A stretch of 64,000 nucleotides of DNA from Paenalcaligenes faecalis (GCF_027557445.1 NZ_CP106841.1:668001-732000), one strand, 5' to 3'; numbered from the stretch's first letter, positions 40,161-50,943 are shown. The notes: generated by a model not told the origin, from the sequence alone. Translations and numbers: made by a program.

Positions 40161-41096
40161 ATGACCACATTGATCATTGCCGTAGGTAGTCCAGAGTCAA
40201 ATCAACGTTGGGCTGATGTGTTCGCTCAATTAGCGCCCAAGTGGCAAATTGTGTGTTGGGATCAGGTCGGCCATACGGTTGAAGCTGACTTTGCGGTAGT
40301 CTGGCGCCCATCTATACAATTATTTAAGGATCAGCCCCGTTTACAGGCCATATTTAATATTGGCGCAGGGGTTGATGGCATTGATTTTACCCAAGTCCCT
40401 GATTCTGTTCCAGTCTATCGCGTTGAAGATGCCGGGATGGCAGTGCAAATGGCTGAGTATGCGGTATACGGAGCCATGCTTGCTACACAACGATTTATGC
40501 CTTATGTAGACCAGCAGTACGATAAAAAGTGGGAGCAACAAGAGCCAATCTATAAGACAGAGTGGCCGGTAGGGGTGATGGGCTATGGCAAAATTGGTGA
40601 AAAGGTCGCGCAGACTTTACAGTTATTAGGTTATCCCGTATCCGTATGGGTGCGTTCAGAACGTCCTAGTCCTGATGGGATGGATTTGTTTTTCGGCTCC
40701 CGTTCTTTGCCTAGTTTTTTAGAGCAAAGCCGTATCTTGATTAATGTTTTGCCGTTGACGGATGAAACCAGAGGGATTGTGAATAACACCTTACTGGCCC
40801 AACTGCCCCCCCAGAGTTTTTTTATTAATATGGCTAGAGGGCCGCATGTAGTGGATGAGGATTTGCTTGCTGCTATTGATTATGGACATCTTAGCGGGGC
40901 GTTGTTGGATGTTTTCCATGTAGAGCCGTTACCGCAGGACCATCCTTTCTGGACGCATCCTGCCATACACGTCACGCCACATATCTCAGGTGTGTCGTTA
41001 CGAGAGCCAACAGCCCAGCAGATTCAGGCAAAGATTCAACTGTTCTTGCAAAATCAGCCCGTAAGTGGCTTGGTTGAGCGTGAGCGTATGTATTAA
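40161..41096 (+). CDS. ghrA: Glyoxylate/hydroxypyruvate reductase A
   Basis: 311 residues from the ATG at 40161, preceded by AGGAGA; an in-frame upstream extension is rejected. D-2-hydroxyacid dehydrogenase fold: nucleotide motif GVMGYGKIGEKVAQTL, catalytic Arg region INMARGPHVVDEDLL, Glu in DVFHVEPLPQDHPFW and His in VTPHISGVS. The W-[KR]-rich opening and the short length match GhrA. It reduces glyoxylate and hydroxypyruvate with NADPH. Followed by the quinone oxidoreductase gene after 35 bp, probably as an operon. Confidence 0.88.
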   Translation: MTTLIIAVGSPESNQRWADVFAQLAPKWQIVCWDQVGHTVEADFAVVWRPSIQLFKDQPRLQAIFNIGAGVDGIDFTQVPDSVPVYRVEDAGMAVQMAEYAVYGAMLATQRFMPYVDQQYDKKWEQQEPIYKTEWPVGVMGYGKIGEKVAQTLQLLGYPVSVWVRSERPSPDGMDLFFGSRSLPSFLEQSRILINVLPLTDETRGIVNNTLLAQLPPQSFFINMARGPHVVDEDLLAAIDYGHLSGALLDVFHVEPLPQDHPFWTHPAIHVTPHISGVSLREPTAQQIQAKIQLFLQNQPVSGLVERERMY

Positions 41097-41131
41097 CGAA
41101 GACAGGCTATAAGCCCAACGAGGAGAGCAGC

Positions 41132-42118
41132 ATGACGACGATGATTAAGGCAATTCGCCTTGCGCAAAATGGTGGCCCCGAGGTAATGCAATGGGTCGAT
41201 ATTCCTTTGGTCGAGCCTAAGGCGAATGAGGTTTTGGTACGCAACAAAGCGGTGGGTCTGAACTTTATTGATATTTATTTCCGCGATGGCCTTTATCCAG
41301 GGGAATTGCCGCATGGCTTGGGTTTTGAGGGGGCAGGCATTGTAGAGGCTATTGGTGCAGAGGTAACGCATTTGCGCGTCGGCGATCGTGTTGCGTATGG
41401 GCAGGGGCCACTAGGTGCTTATGCGCAGGCGCATTGTTTACCCGCTGATCGTGTGGTGAGATTGCCCGATAGCATTAGCTTCGAGGAGGGGGCCGCGATG
41501 ATGCTCAAAGGGTTAACGGTGCAGTATTTATTTCGCCAAACCTATCGATTAGAGCCGGGCCAAACCATATTGTTTCACGCTGCCGCAGGTGGTGTGGGGT
41601 TAATCGCGTGCCAGTGGGCTAGGGCCTTAGGGGTGAAAATGATTGGCACTACCTCCAGTGCAGAAAAAGCCGAGTTAGCCTTATCTCATGGGGCTTGGCA
41701 AACCATTAACTACAAAACGGAAGATGTCGTGCAGCGTGTGCGCGAACTGACGGAGGGTGAAATGGTGCCGGTTGTTTATGATGGGGTTGGGGCGGCAACC
41801 TGGGAGCGATCTTTAGATTGTTTACAGCCTAGAGGCTTGATGGTGAGCTATGGTAATGCTTCTGGTCCAGTGACAGGCGTTAACTTAGGCCTATTGGCTC
41901 AAAAAGGGTCTTTGTATGTGACCCGACCGATGATTGCGAGCTATGTGCCTACTCAGGATAGCATGCAGGCAGCGGCGACAGAGCTGTTTGATCTAGTGAC
42001 AGCGGGCCAGATTAACATATCCATTGGCCAACGTTTTTCCCTTCAGGATGTGGCACAGGCACATCACGCCTTGGCTTCTGGGAAAACGACCGGAGCCACT
42101 GTTTTAACCATTGATTAG
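41132..42118 (+). CDS. qorA: NADPH:quinone oxidoreductase, zeta-crystallin type
   Basis: 328 residues. Zinc-free medium-chain reductase: GLNFIDIYFRDGLYPGELP, GFEGAGIVEAIG and the NADPH-binding FHAAAGGVGLIACQWARALG. Reduces quinones, probably one electron at a time, in the cytoplasm. AGGAG lies about 8 bases ahead of the ATG at 41132; Met4 is the other option. A strong terminator follows. Confidence 0.9.
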   Translation: MTTMIKAIRLAQNGGPEVMQWVDIPLVEPKANEVLVRNKAVGLNFIDIYFRDGLYPGELPHGLGFEGAGIVEAIGAEVTHLRVGDRVAYGQGPLGAYAQAHCLPADRVVRLPDSISFEEGAAMMLKGLTVQYLFRQTYRLEPGQTILFHAAAGGVGLIACQWARALGVKMIGTTSSAEKAELALSHGAWQTINYKTEDVVQRVRELTEGEMVPVVYDGVGAATWERSLDCLQPRGLMVSYGNASGPVTGVNLGLLAQKGSLYVTRPMIASYVPTQDSMQAAATELFDLVTAGQINISIGQRFSLQDVAQAHHALASGKTTGATVLTID

Positions 42119-42130
42119 GTAGTTGATAGC

Positions 42131-42173
42131 AAAAAGGGCTGGATGCCGTCTTGAGTCGGATTCAGCCCTTTTT
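42131..42173. terminator. Bidirectional terminator
   Basis: AAAAAGGGCTG ... CAGCCCTTTTT with an extended GAT-GCCG/CGG-ATT upper stem, A and T runs on both sides. It separates the convergent qorA and fbp genes. Confidence 0.88.
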
Positions 42174-42205
42174 AGTGAGTATTTGCTTTACAGCTCAATC
42201 ACTTT

Positions 42206-43228
42206 TTAGTCTTTTTGTGCCTCTAGGTGGTATTTCTGGACGCGCTCTACTTCGTTTTTAGAACCAAGCACTACACCTACACGTTGGTGTAGGCCTGTAG
42301 GTTGAATATCTAAAATACGATTAGCACCATCTACGGCAGCGCCACCGGCTTGCTCGACCAAGAAACTCATTGGGTTGGCCTCATACATTAAGCGCAGTTT
42401 GCCATGACGTACGGACTCTCGTTGATCGCGTGGGTACATGAAAATACCGCCACGACTTAAAATACGATGTACATCAGCAACCATAGAAGCAATCCAACGC
42501 ATATTGTAATTTTTTTCTAGGGGGCCTTCTTTGCCAGCCAAACACTCATCGATATAGCGGCTGATGGCTGGTTCCCAATAGCGCTGGTTAGACATGTTAA
42601 TAGCAAACTCAGCGGTGTCTTCAGGGATACGGATATTAGGGTTTGTTAATACCCACGATCCGGTTTCTCGATCCAAGGTAAAACCGACTACGCCTGCACC
42701 AACTGTCAAAATCAGCATGGTTTGTGGGCCGTATACGGCGTAGCCTGCGGCCACTTGCTTTACCCCAGGTTGTAGAAAATCGGCCTCTTGTACATCACGG
42801 CTTTGGGATTCTTCAGGTAGTTGTAAAACAGAGAAGATCGTACCGATAGAGACGTTGACGTCAATATTGGATGAGCCATCTAAAGGATCAAATAATAAAA
42901 GGTTTTTACCCTTAGGTTGATGCTCTGGGATGCGATGTAAAGTGTCCATTTCCTCAGAGGCCATTGCGGCAAGATTACCACCCCATTCATTTGCCTCTAA
43001 TAGAATGTCATTTGACATGACATCGAGTTTTTTTTGTACTTCGCCTTGGACGTTTTCACTATCTAAACTGCCTAGAACTCCGCCTAGGGCTCCTTTACTG
43101 ACGGCATGACTAATGGCTTTGCATGCGCGAGCGACGGTTTCAAGTAGCAATCGAACGTCAGCTGTGACTACGCCATGTTTACGCTGTTGCTCGACTAAGT
43201 AATGAGTTAGGTTCTTTTTTAAGTGCAT
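42206..43228 (-). CDS. fbp: Fructose-1,6-bisphosphatase class 1
   Basis: 340 residues from the ATG at 43228. Metal and substrate loop [29 protein letters not shown] upstream, and [10 protein letters not shown] plus [20 protein letters not shown] downstream. It dephosphorylates fructose 1,6-bisphosphate in gluconeogenesis. An in-frame TTG 4 codons earlier would overlap pepN by 8 bases and is a weaker start. Together with eno and pyk the window covers both directions of lower glycolysis. Confidence 0.95.
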   Translation of the reverse strand: MHLKKNLTHYLVEQQRKHGVVTADVRLLLETVARACKAISHAVSKGALGGVLGSLDSENVQGEVQKKLDVMSNDILLEANEWGGNLAAMASEEMDTLHRIPEHQPKGKNLLLFDPLDGSSNIDVNVSIGTIFSVLQLPEESQSRDVQEADFLQPGVKQVAAGYAVYGPQTMLILTVGAGVVGFTLDRETGSWVLTNPNIRIPEDTAEFAINMSNQRYWEPAISRYIDECLAGKEGPLEKNYNMRWIASMVADVHRILSRGGIFMYPRDQRESVRHGKLRLMYEANPMSFLVEQAGGAAVDGANRILDIQPTGLHQRVGVVLGSKNEVERVQKYHLEAQKD

Positions 43229-43232
43229 AGTG

Positions 43233-45902
43233 TTATTCAATAGTTAGGGCTTTATGAATGATTTCGGTAACGTTAGCGGAGAGCTTCGGGTGTTGAGCGA
43301 TTGATTGTAGTCGCACTTGGAGTTGAGAGCGCTGGGGCTCTACAAACTGAGACCAATTATCAAAAGCACGACATAGACGTGCAGAAATTTCTGGATTTAA
43401 GGCATCTAAAGCGAGGACTTGGTCGCGCCAGAAATCATAGCCTGATTCCGTATGGATAGCCGTTATGTTATTGGTGCAAAACTGAAAGATCAATGCGCGA
43501 GCCCGATTTGGGTTACGTAAATTGAAATCAGGGTGTTGCTGTAATTGTAGCGCTTGTTCGACATCAAAATAGGGCGCTGTGGCCTGCACACTAAACCAAC
43601 GATCAATCACCAGAGCATTATGCTGCCATTGGTCATAAAAAGCGGTTAGATAGTGTTCGCGCAACTCGGCATCAGCATAATGAACCAAGACAGTCAGCGC
43701 CCCCCATTGATCGGTCATATTTGTGGCTTGAGCATACTGCTGTGCCGCAATGCGTAGGGCCTCTGGGTGTTTTGCTATCGCTGCCTGTTTGAGCGCTAGG
43801 TTCTTTAAGGCGCGGACTCCAGCTGATAAGGCATCAGGACTATAGGTGGCGTTGGCTGTAGGTTGATGATCGTGATAAAGCGTTAACCATTGTGCAGAAA
43901 ACCGTTCAGCCAGTGCTTGCTCAAGGTGTTGGTGTGCGGCTTGGATAGAGAGTGGGTCCATCGGGCGCTGCTGCGAGAGCAGTTGACGCACAGAGGGTAG
44001 ACTAAGGGCTCGACTTAGATAGGCAGCTGAAAGAATGCGGTCTTGGATAAGCTGCCCCCAGACCTCAATCAGTGCGTCTTCGTTTGCCTCTGCATTAGCG
44101 TTAGCCAAACTGAAAATAGTTTGACTGGCTAGTTCTTGAATAGCTTGCCAACGAGAAAAAGCATTGTCATCGTATTTAGCTAAGGTGACTAATTCAGAAG
44201 TTGGGCGATCATAGTTAACAATGATAGGGGCAGAAAAGTCTCGTAACAGTGATAAGACGGGGGTGGACTGGACATCGTTAAATACGACTTGCTGTTCTGT
44301 CTGATCGATGCGCAACATAAACTCATGGTTACGGTCTTGATGTAAGCAGACTTTCTGTGTTTGCCCAGCCTGATTTAAAAAACCAATTTTAAAGGGAATA
44401 AGCAGTGGTTTTTTATCTGTGGTAGGCGCTAATAGTTCTACGCCTACCGCTGGGTTTTCTTGTTTAAAAAATAATGTAGCCTGTTGTTGTTTTGCATCAT
44501 AGTGAAGAGTAATTGTCACTGTAGGAGTGCCAGCTTGCTCGTACCAACCAGAAAAAGCCTCTAAATTTAACCCTGGATTTTGTTTTTGGTATTGCTCGTC
44601 CATGATTTGTTTAAAGTCATCGCAGGTAATAGCTTGGCCATCAAATCGGGCAAAGTAATTATTTAATGCGGCTTGAAAACCAGACTCTCCTAATAAAGTA
44701 TGGAACATACGGATAACTTCAGCCCCTTTTTCATAAATTGTCGCTGTATAGAAGTTACTGATCTCCTCGTAGCTATTAGGACGAATAGGGTGTGCCATTG
44801 GGCCCGCATCTTCAGGAAACTGAGCCACACGTAGGACACTAACATCATCAATGCGTTTAACGGCTCTGGCACTTTTTGCTGCGTGGCCTTCTAAGCCCAT
44901 GGCCATCATATCTGCACTGAATTCTTGATCTCTAAAAACAGTTAGCCCTTCTTTGAGTGATAGCTGGAACCAGTCTCTGCAGGTGACTCGATTACCTGTC
45001 CAATTATGAAAATACTCATGGCCAATGACAGCTTCAATATCTCTATAGCTTTGATCTGTTGTGGATTCTGGCTGGGCTAAAACGTAGGCAGCATTAAAGA
45101 CATTTAAGCCTTTATTTTCCATGGCTCCCATATTAAAGTCAGCCGCCGAAACCACCATATAGCGGTCTAAGTCTAGCTCTAGTCCAAATCGTTGCTCATC
45201 CCAGCGCAAGGAGCTAATTAAGCTTTGCATCGCCCACTCGGTTTTGTCGTAATCGCCCTTATCGCTGATGAGTTGTAGCAGGACTTCTCGACCTGATGCT
45301 GTTTTGATTTTTTCTTCTCTGCAATCAAAATCACCAGCGACCACTGCAAACAAGTAGGAGGGTTTAGCGAAGGGGTCCTCCCAGACAGCTTTATGTTGAT
45401 TGTTGTCTAAGTCTGACTGGCTAATTAAATTTCCGTTAGATAATAAGTAAGGAAATTGTGTCTTATCGCCAATGAGCTCTACCGTATAACGGCTTAGTAC
45501 ATCTGGGCGGTCGGCAAACCAAGTGATACGTCTAAAGCCTTCTGCTTCACATTGGGTAAAGAGCTGTCTGCCTGATTGATATAACCCCATTAGTGTGGTG
45601 TTTTTCTCTGGTTCGCAGATGCTTTCTATTTCAATCAGATGCTCAGTGTTGGTTAAAGATAGGTGTAAATGGGTGTCTGTTAATTGGTATTGATCTGCTG
45701 ATAACGTCATGCCATCAACCCGTATAGAAACAAGAGTTAATTCCTCGCCGTCTAATACTAAAGTCGTAGATGGTTTTTTGGTATATACCGTGAAACGACT
45801 ACACACTTTTGTTTGATTGAAGTTAAGAAAAAATTGTAAGTGTAAGTACGGAATTTGGTAAGGATAAGGCTGGTAATCGTTGCGTAGTATGCTTTGGCTC
45901 AT
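43233..45902 (-). CDS. pepN: Aminopeptidase N
   Basis: 889 residues, M1 metallopeptidase. Exopeptidase motif [12 protein letters not shown], zinc site [17 protein letters not shown] followed by [14 protein letters not shown] with the third ligand. N-terminal beta domain, catalytic domain and a long alpha-helical C-terminal domain match the PepN type. It removes N-terminal residues broadly in the cytoplasm. fbp begins about 5 bases after its stop, so both are likely on one transcript. Confidence 0.95.
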   Translation of the reverse strand: MSQSILRNDYQPYPYQIPYLHLQFFLNFNQTKVCSRFTVYTKKPSTTLVLDGEELTLVSIRVDGMTLSADQYQLTDTHLHLSLTNTEHLIEIESICEPEKNTTLMGLYQSGRQLFTQCEAEGFRRITWFADRPDVLSRYTVELIGDKTQFPYLLSNGNLISQSDLDNNQHKAVWEDPFAKPSYLFAVVAGDFDCREEKIKTASGREVLLQLISDKGDYDKTEWAMQSLISSLRWDEQRFGLELDLDRYMVVSAADFNMGAMENKGLNVFNAAYVLAQPESTTDQSYRDIEAVIGHEYFHNWTGNRVTCRDWFQLSLKEGLTVFRDQEFSADMMAMGLEGHAAKSARAVKRIDDVSVLRVAQFPEDAGPMAHPIRPNSYEEISNFYTATIYEKGAEVIRMFHTLLGESGFQAALNNYFARFDGQAITCDDFKQIMDEQYQKQNPGLNLEAFSGWYEQAGTPTVTITLHYDAKQQQATLFFKQENPAVGVELLAPTTDKKPLLIPFKIGFLNQAGQTQKVCLHQDRNHEFMLRIDQTEQQVVFNDVQSTPVLSLLRDFSAPIIVNYDRPTSELVTLAKYDDNAFSRWQAIQELASQTIFSLANANAEANEDALIEVWGQLIQDRILSAAYLSRALSLPSVRQLLSQQRPMDPLSIQAAHQHLEQALAERFSAQWLTLYHDHQPTANATYSPDALSAGVRALKNLALKQAAIAKHPEALRIAAQQYAQATNMTDQWGALTVLVHYADAELREHYLTAFYDQWQHNALVIDRWFSVQATAPYFDVEQALQLQQHPDFNLRNPNRARALIFQFCTNNITAIHTESGYDFWRDQVLALDALNPEISARLCRAFDNWSQFVEPQRSQLQVRLQSIAQHPKLSANVTEIIHKALTIE

Positions 45903-45978
45903 GGCGGGTATAGACAGAGATAAATAAAAAAGGTTTATGATGGATATTGTAGACCGTGTTGCTTAATAAGGAGTATTT

Positions 45979-46620
45979 ATGCGTGAAATGATCCATGCCC
46001 CTCTACGACAGGGGGTACGCTGGTTAGCCATACTGGCGGGGGTGCTGTTGCTAAGTGCTTGTGCATCGACTTGGTCAGCAAAAGTGACCACTTTTCAAAA
46101 CTGGCCTCAGGATGCTATCACTGATCGTTATACGATTCAGGCCGCTCCAGAGGGGCGCAGTGAGCTTGAGTATCAGGCGGTTGCTGATAGCTTACGGATA
46201 GCGATGGGGGCACAAGGATTGGTGGAGGGTGATAAAAATAGCCGCCTTCAGGTTAGCTTTAGCTATGACAGTGTATTGACTCGTCAGTGGGTGGAACAAT
46301 ATGCCGATCCTTATTTCAATGGATTCCATTCACGTGGATATATGTTTGGGGGATTTGGTTTTGGATCGAATTACGGGGGTGGTGTTTTTTATAGCCCGCA
46401 ATTAATTTCAGTACCCGTCGATATATATAAAAATACCTTACAGGTAGTTATAATAGATTTAAATAGTGATAATAGGGAAATATATAATGTGACCGCTATA
46501 TCTGAAAGTGATAGCGATAGTCTGATTGAAGTAATGCCTTATTTATCTAAAGCAGCATTTGCTAATTTCCCTGGGGGAAATGGTAAAACCCAATATGTAA
46601 AAATAAAGCGCAACCCATAA
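45979..46620 (+). CDS. DUF4136 lipoprotein
   Basis: 213 residues. Signal peptide with lipobox VLLLSACAST, followed by a DUF4136-type body (ITDRYTIQAAPEGRSELEYQ and the aromatic, glycine-rich FGGFGFGSNYGGGVFYSP). AAGGAG precedes the ATG by 9 bases. Function unknown; such proteins are outer-membrane-associated lipoproteins. The last codons form half of a terminator hairpin. Confidence 0.82.
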   Translation: MREMIHAPLRQGVRWLAILAGVLLLSACASTWSAKVTTFQNWPQDAITDRYTIQAAPEGRSELEYQAVADSLRIAMGAQGLVEGDKNSRLQVSFSYDSVLTRQWVEQYADPYFNGFHSRGYMFGGFGFGSNYGGGVFYSPQLISVPVDIYKNTLQVVIIDLNSDNREIYNVTAISESDSDSLIEVMPYLSKAAFANFPGGNGKTQYVKIKRNP

Positions 46621-46637
46621 TGGTGTTGCGCTTTATT
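46602..46637. terminator. Bidirectional terminator overlapping the DUF4136 gene end
   Basis: AATAAAGCGCAAC / GTTGCGCTTTATT, a perfect 13-bp stem with a 10-base loop. It overlaps the last six codons of the lipoprotein gene and faces the convergent H-NS-like gene. Confidence 0.82.
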
Positions 46638-46672
46638 GGATGGCCCGTGGTAGGGGCCTGAGGCCGTAACGA

Positions 46673-47005
46673 TTATTCTTTGATTAAGAATGTATCGCGG
46701 CTTTTACCTTTGCTTTCGGCCTCTACGATCCAACGTGGAGGACGACCACGACCTGTCCATGTGTCACCGGTTTCAGGGTTTTTGTAGCGGGCCGGGGCTG
46801 TGCTCGCTGCAGTTGCACGGTTCTCACGGCGCTCAAAAGCTTGAGCAATTTCCTCGGGTGTGATTTCGTATTCTATCATTGAACGAACGATGGAAGTGAT
46901 AACAGGACGACGCTGGCGAGTATGCAATGAACGCATTTTACGCTCTAGCTTTTGGATCTGTTTTTCGATTTCCTGCTTTTCAGTTAGAAAGGCTTCTTGA
47001 GGCAT
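46673..47005 (-). CDS. H-NS-family nucleoid-associated protein
   Basis: 110 residues. An N-terminal coiled-coil oligomerisation region (EKQEIEKQIQKLERKMRSLH) and a C-terminal H-NS DNA-binding domain with the hallmark TGDTWTGRGRPPRWI, the AT-hook-like loop being GRGRP. This corresponds to the short H-NS/Bph-type proteins of betaproteobacteria that bind AT-rich DNA and silence genes. Single gene with a long AT-rich upstream region (47006-47155), itself a plausible target for autoregulation. Confidence 0.92.
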   Translation of the reverse strand: MPQEAFLTEKQEIEKQIQKLERKMRSLHTRQRRPVITSIVRSMIEYEITPEEIAQAFERRENRATAASTAPARYKNPETGDTWTGRGRPPRWIVEAESKGKSRDTFLIKE

Positions 47006-47155
47006 TATATTTTCCTGTGTTTACTATTTCATTATTGAACTATTTTATAAGCGGCTTTTTTGCCGTCAGTAGCTTTATTTTAACTCTATTTTTGCCAACA
47101 TGAAAATATATAAAAGGTTTCTTTTTTTTGCAAACCTATTTACAGAGGAGTAGTG

Positions 47156-48004
47156 ATGAAATCGTCCATACAAAATCCAAAAAGAGTTGCTGCGATACAG
47201 ATGGTTTCATCTGCAGATAAAGAAAAAAACTTACATGAAGCCAGCCTTTTGATTAAACAAGCAGTAGATCAAGGAGCTATTATTATCGCGTTGCCCGAGT
47301 ATTTTTGTTTTATGGGCTTGGCGGACAAGGATAAAAATGACCATGCTGAGGAGTTTGGTGCTGGAGTGATACAGGATTACTTAGCGGCCTTAGCTGCAGA
47401 GCACGGCATTTATTTGATAGGAGGTACCTTACCACTACGTTCTAGCGAGTCAGAGCGCTTTTACAATAGTTGTTTGGTGTATGATCCTAGCGGTCAGTGT
47501 GTAGGACGCTATGACAAAATTCATTTATTTGGCTTCACACGCGGGGCTGAAAGTTATGATGAGTCAAAGGCTATTGTGGCAGGCACATTTGCCCCCACTG
47601 TAATAGAGAGCCCTTACGGAAAAATAGGTTTAGGCATCTGTTACGATTTACGGTTTCCCGAGCTATTTCGGGCAATGGATGAGGTAGACATATTGGTGCT
47701 ACCCTCTGCTTTTACTTATACAACTGGGCAGGCACACTGGGAGACATTGCTACGAGCTCGCGCCATAGAAAATCAATGTTATGTTTTGGCTCCTGCCCAA
47801 GGTGGTCATCATCAAAATGGGCGTCGCACATGGGGGCATAGTATGCTGATTGATCCATGGGGAAAAATTCTAGACTGCGTGCCTACTGAGGCCGGTTATG
47901 CCTGGGGTGATATAGATACTGAATACCTACAGCAGGTGCGACAACAGCTACCTGCCTTACGCCATCGGCGTATTGAGATTTTGAAACAAAAGGACAATAA
48001 ATGA
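47156..48004 (+). CDS. Nitrilase-superfamily amidase, deaminated glutathione amidase type
   Basis: 282 residues from the ATG at 47156, behind GAGGAG. The Glu-Lys-Cys triad is visible: [18 protein letters not shown] and [16 protein letters not shown]. The Nit1-like form with [11 protein letters not shown] and [13 protein letters not shown] suggests repair of deaminated glutathione rather than nitrile hydrolysis, but substrate is inferred. It overlaps tldD by 4 bases (ATGA), the same pairing as in other Burkholderiales. Confidence 0.85.
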   Translation: MKSSIQNPKRVAAIQMVSSADKEKNLHEASLLIKQAVDQGAIIIALPEYFCFMGLADKDKNDHAEEFGAGVIQDYLAALAAEHGIYLIGGTLPLRSSESERFYNSCLVYDPSGQCVGRYDKIHLFGFTRGAESYDESKAIVAGTFAPTVIESPYGKIGLGICYDLRFPELFRAMDEVDILVLPSAFTYTTGQAHWETLLRARAIENQCYVLAPAQGGHHQNGRRTWGHSMLIDPWGKILDCVPTEAGYAWGDIDTEYLQQVRQQLPALRHRRIEILKQKDNK

Positions 48005-49461
48005 CACAAACCCGTTCGGCTGTAGATGCGATCGCCACAGCAAAATCTGTATTGCTAACGCCTTGGGGGCTCACTGAGAATGATTTACATCACAGCCTGT
48101 CTGAGATCTTTGCGCATCGAGTGGATTATGCTGATCTCTATTTTCAATATAGTCGTAGTGAAGGCTGGAGCCTCGAAGAAGGGATTGTTAAAACAGGCAG
48201 CTTTAATATAGAGCAGGGCGTAGGTGTACGTGCTATTACAGGTGAAAAGACGGCTTTTTCTTACTCGGACACCTTGAGTAAAGAGGCGTTGCTAGGTTCT
48301 GCTCATGCCGTGCGTACTATTGCTAGACAGGGGCAACAAGGACGGGTTCCAACGATCGTTTCGCGTCAGCCAGAACGACCTCTTTTATATGTGCCTAATG
48401 ATCCATTAGATAGTTTGACTGCACCACAAAAGGTGGCTTTATTAGAAAAAGTAGAGAAAATGGCACGAGCCAAAGACCCGCGGGTTTCTCAGGTGATGGC
48501 TAGCTTAGGTGCCTCTTGTGACACCGTGTTGGTGGTAGGCAGTGATGGGCGTTTAGCGGCTGATATCCGTCCGTTGGTGCGTTTGTCGGTCACGGTGATA
48601 GTGGAGCAAAATGGCCGCCGTGAAACAGGCAGTTCTGGTGGGGGTGGTCGTTTTAATCTGGGTTACTTTGATGACCTTGTGATACAGCAGTATGTAGACG
48701 AGTCAGTTAAACAGGCTTTAGTTAACCTAGATGCAAAACCCGCCCCAGCTGGTGAAATGCCCGTGATTTTAGGTGCAGGCTGGCCTGGGATTTTATTGCA
48801 TGAGGCCGTAGGGCATGGACTGGAAGGAGACTTTAACCGCAAGGGCTCCAGTGTTTTTACTGACCGAATAGGCGAACAAGTGGCCTCTAAGGGGGTGACG
48901 GTCATTGATGATGGGACCTTGGCAGATCGCCGAGGTTCTCTAAATATAGATGACGAGGGAAATCCTACGCAAAAAAATGTGCTCATCGAGGACGGCGTGT
49001 TAACGGGTTATATGCAAGATCAGTTAAATGCAGGCTTGATGGGGATGCCGGTTACAGGAAATGGTCGTCGTGAGTCTTATGCCTATCTACCTATGCCTCG
49101 TATGACCAATACCTATATGCTAAACGGACAGCATCATCCCGATGAGTTGATTGCTTCTGTTAAAAAAGGGATTTATGCCGCCAATTTTGGAGGCGGTCAG
49201 GTGGACATTACCAGTGGTAAATTTGTGTTCTCCGCCTCAGAGGCATGGCTGATTGAGGACGGTAAGCTAATTCATCCAGTCAAAGGGGCGACATTAATTG
49301 GCTCTGGCATAGAGGCCATGAATCAGGTCTCTATGATTGCCAATAATATGGCCTTGGATTCGGGGGTGGGTACATGCGGTAAAGATGGGCAGAGTGTGCC
49401 AGTAGGTGTGGGCATGCCATCGATTCGCATTGACGGTTTAACGGTGGGTGGTACAGCCTAG
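48001..49461 (+). CDS. tldD: Metalloprotease TldD
   Basis: 486 residues. The zinc motif [18 protein letters not shown] is of the HExxxH type seen in the TldD half of the TldD/TldE heterodimer, with [18 protein letters not shown] near the C-terminus. TldD/E degrades unfolded peptides and matures microcin B17 and the CcdA antitoxin in E. coli. The partner tldE (pmbA) is not in the window. Overlaps the upstream amidase gene. Confidence 0.95.
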   Translation: MTQTRSAVDAIATAKSVLLTPWGLTENDLHHSLSEIFAHRVDYADLYFQYSRSEGWSLEEGIVKTGSFNIEQGVGVRAITGEKTAFSYSDTLSKEALLGSAHAVRTIARQGQQGRVPTIVSRQPERPLLYVPNDPLDSLTAPQKVALLEKVEKMARAKDPRVSQVMASLGASCDTVLVVGSDGRLAADIRPLVRLSVTVIVEQNGRRETGSSGGGGRFNLGYFDDLVIQQYVDESVKQALVNLDAKPAPAGEMPVILGAGWPGILLHEAVGHGLEGDFNRKGSSVFTDRIGEQVASKGVTVIDDGTLADRRGSLNIDDEGNPTQKNVLIEDGVLTGYMQDQLNAGLMGMPVTGNGRRESYAYLPMPRMTNTYMLNGQHHPDELIASVKKGIYAANFGGGQVDITSGKFVFSASEAWLIEDGKLIHPVKGATLIGSGIEAMNQVSMIANNMALDSGVGTCGKDGQSVPVGVGMPSIRIDGLTVGGTA

Positions 49462-49532
49462 ATTGTTTATATTCAGCAACCTTATTATTTAGGTCGTTGT
49501 GTTTTTTTAGGGACTTGTGCTAGGATTAACTC

Positions 49533-49625
49533 ATGTACAACGCAAAAAATTTCTTTTTATTTTATTTTTATGCTTTTCCTAAGCCGCTGGCGCAGGAAGG
49601 GATGCCTTGTACACTAAACACATAG
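49533..49625 (+). CDS. Phe/Tyr-rich leader peptide of the DAHP synthase attenuator
   Basis: A 30-residue reading frame, ATG to TAG, with AGGA 7 bases upstream. Residues 7-15 read FFLFYFYAF: five Phe and three Tyr occur in the first 15 residues. A perfect terminator hairpin lies 19 bases after the stop, and the DAHP synthase gene starts 41 bases after that. This is the architecture of a ribosome-mediated attenuator in which shortage of charged Phe- or Tyr-tRNA stalls the ribosome and permits read-through. The sequence pattern is direct; regulation is inferred from pheA/pheST leaders. Confidence 0.82.
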   Translation: MYNAKNFFLFYFYAFPKPLAQEGMPCTLNT

Positions 49626-49674
49626 CAAATAAGATTCCCAACTAAAGCCGCCAGCGCTACAGGCGGCTTTTTTT
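49585..49674 (+). promoter_or_regulatory. Attenuator: antiterminator segment and terminator of DAHP synthase
   Basis: Terminator: AAAGCCGCC (49644-49652) pairs with GGCGGCTTT (49662-49670), followed by four more T. Antiterminator: CGCTGGCG (49585-49592), inside the leader peptide gene just past the Phe/Tyr codons, is perfectly complementary to CGCCAGCG (49649-49656), which contains half of the terminator's 5' arm. The two structures are mutually exclusive. TGTACAA (49534-49540) can also pair with TTGTACA (49607-49613), a possible third structure that would enclose the antiterminator segment. Confidence 0.8.
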
Positions 49675-49714
49675 GTGCCGCCCAAAACTGGCACAACCAA
49701 AATGGAGTTAAAAC

Positions 49715-50773
49715 GTGTCGCATAATACTGATGATTTACGTATTCGGGAAATTAAAGAGTTAAGCCCTCCTGCGCATTTAATGCGAGAGTTTCCCTGCTC
49801 AGTAGAGGTCTCTTCGGTAGTACACGAAGCACGCCATGCTATTCACCAAGTATTACACGGTGAGGATGATCGGTTGGTCGTTGTGATTGGGCCTTGCTCT
49901 ATTCATGACACCGAAGCCGCCTTGGATTATGCTCGTCGCCTTGCCCCATTACGAGAGTCTTTGAAGGGTGAGTTGGAAATTGTAATGCGTGTGTATTTTG
50001 AAAAGCCACGTACTACAGTGGGCTGGAAAGGGCTTATCAATGACCCTTGCTTGGATGGCAGCTTTAATATCAATCAGGGATTGCGCACAGCACGTCAGCT
50101 TTTGCTTGAGGTCAATCAGATGGGTTTACCTGCTGGGTGTGAGTACTTGGATATGATTACGCCTCAGTACATTGCGGATTTAGTTTCATGGGGTGCTATC
50201 GGAGCACGTACAACGGAAAGTCAGGTTCACCGAGAATTGGCGTCTGGGCTATCTTGTCCGGTAGGTTTCAAAAATGGGACGGGCGGTAGCACTCGTATTG
50301 CGATTGATGCCATTAATGCAGCTTCACAACCGCATCACTTTTTATCTGTAACTAAAGGTGGGCACTCGGCCATTGTGTCAACCAAGGGTAATGAGGACTG
50401 CCATATTATTTTGCGCGGTGGTAAGGCTCCCAATCATGATGCCCAAAGTGTAGACCAAACGGGCAAAGACATGCAGAGCTCTGGGCTACGTCCTCGCATT
50501 ATGATTGACGCAAGCCATGCGAATAGTAATAAAGACTACCGACGCCAACCTATTGTGATTGATGAGGTTTGTCAGCAGGTCGAGGCAGGCGATGATCGTA
50601 TTTTTGGTGTGATGGTGGAGAGCCATTTGGTCGCTGGACGTCAAGACATGGTCGAGGGCAAAGAGTTGACTTACGGTCAAAGTATCACCGATGGGTGTAT
50701 TGGTTGGGAAGAATCTGAAGCCGTTCTAGAGCGTTTGGCTCAGGCTGTTCGTATACGTCGCCAAAAAGCATAA
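49715..50773 (+). CDS. aroG: 3-deoxy-7-phosphoheptulonate synthase (DAHP synthase, class I AroFGH type)
   Basis: 352 residues starting with GTG, behind GGAG. Recognisable blocks: LVVVIGPCSIHDTEAALDYA, IVMRVYFEKPRTTVGWKG, GARTTESQVHRELASGLSCPVGFKNGT (in part) and MIDASHANSNKDYRRQP. It condenses phosphoenolpyruvate and erythrose 4-phosphate, the entry step to aromatic amino acids. The E. coli isoenzymes are feedback-inhibited by Phe, Tyr or Trp; which applies here is not readable, but the upstream attenuator with Phe and Tyr codons points to Phe/Tyr control. Single gene followed by a terminator. Confidence 0.93.
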   Translation: MSHNTDDLRIREIKELSPPAHLMREFPCSVEVSSVVHEARHAIHQVLHGEDDRLVVVIGPCSIHDTEAALDYARRLAPLRESLKGELEIVMRVYFEKPRTTVGWKGLINDPCLDGSFNINQGLRTARQLLLEVNQMGLPAGCEYLDMITPQYIADLVSWGAIGARTTESQVHRELASGLSCPVGFKNGTGGSTRIAIDAINAASQPHHFLSVTKGGHSAIVSTKGNEDCHIILRGGKAPNHDAQSVDQTGKDMQSSGLRPRIMIDASHANSNKDYRRQPIVIDEVCQQVEAGDDRIFGVMVESHLVAGRQDMVEGKELTYGQSITDGCIGWEESEAVLERLAQAVRIRRQKA

Positions 50774-50793
50774 TTAATAACCATAATGGCAAT

Positions 50794-50836
50794 AAATAGG
50801 GGTGTGGCTGGTTAGCTGCAGCCCTATTTTCTTTTT
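50794..50836 (+). terminator. Terminator after aroG
   Basis: AAATAGGG / CCCTATTT stem closing a partly paired 20-base interior, then TTCTTTTT. Confidence 0.65.
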
Positions 50837-50943
50837 GATACAGAACCTATCGTATCGACGTGCAAGGTGAGGCACACGGGGTACAATATCAATTACTTCT
50901 ATTTATAGGTTTAGGTTTTAAACCGATTTTTATTGTTTTTATT

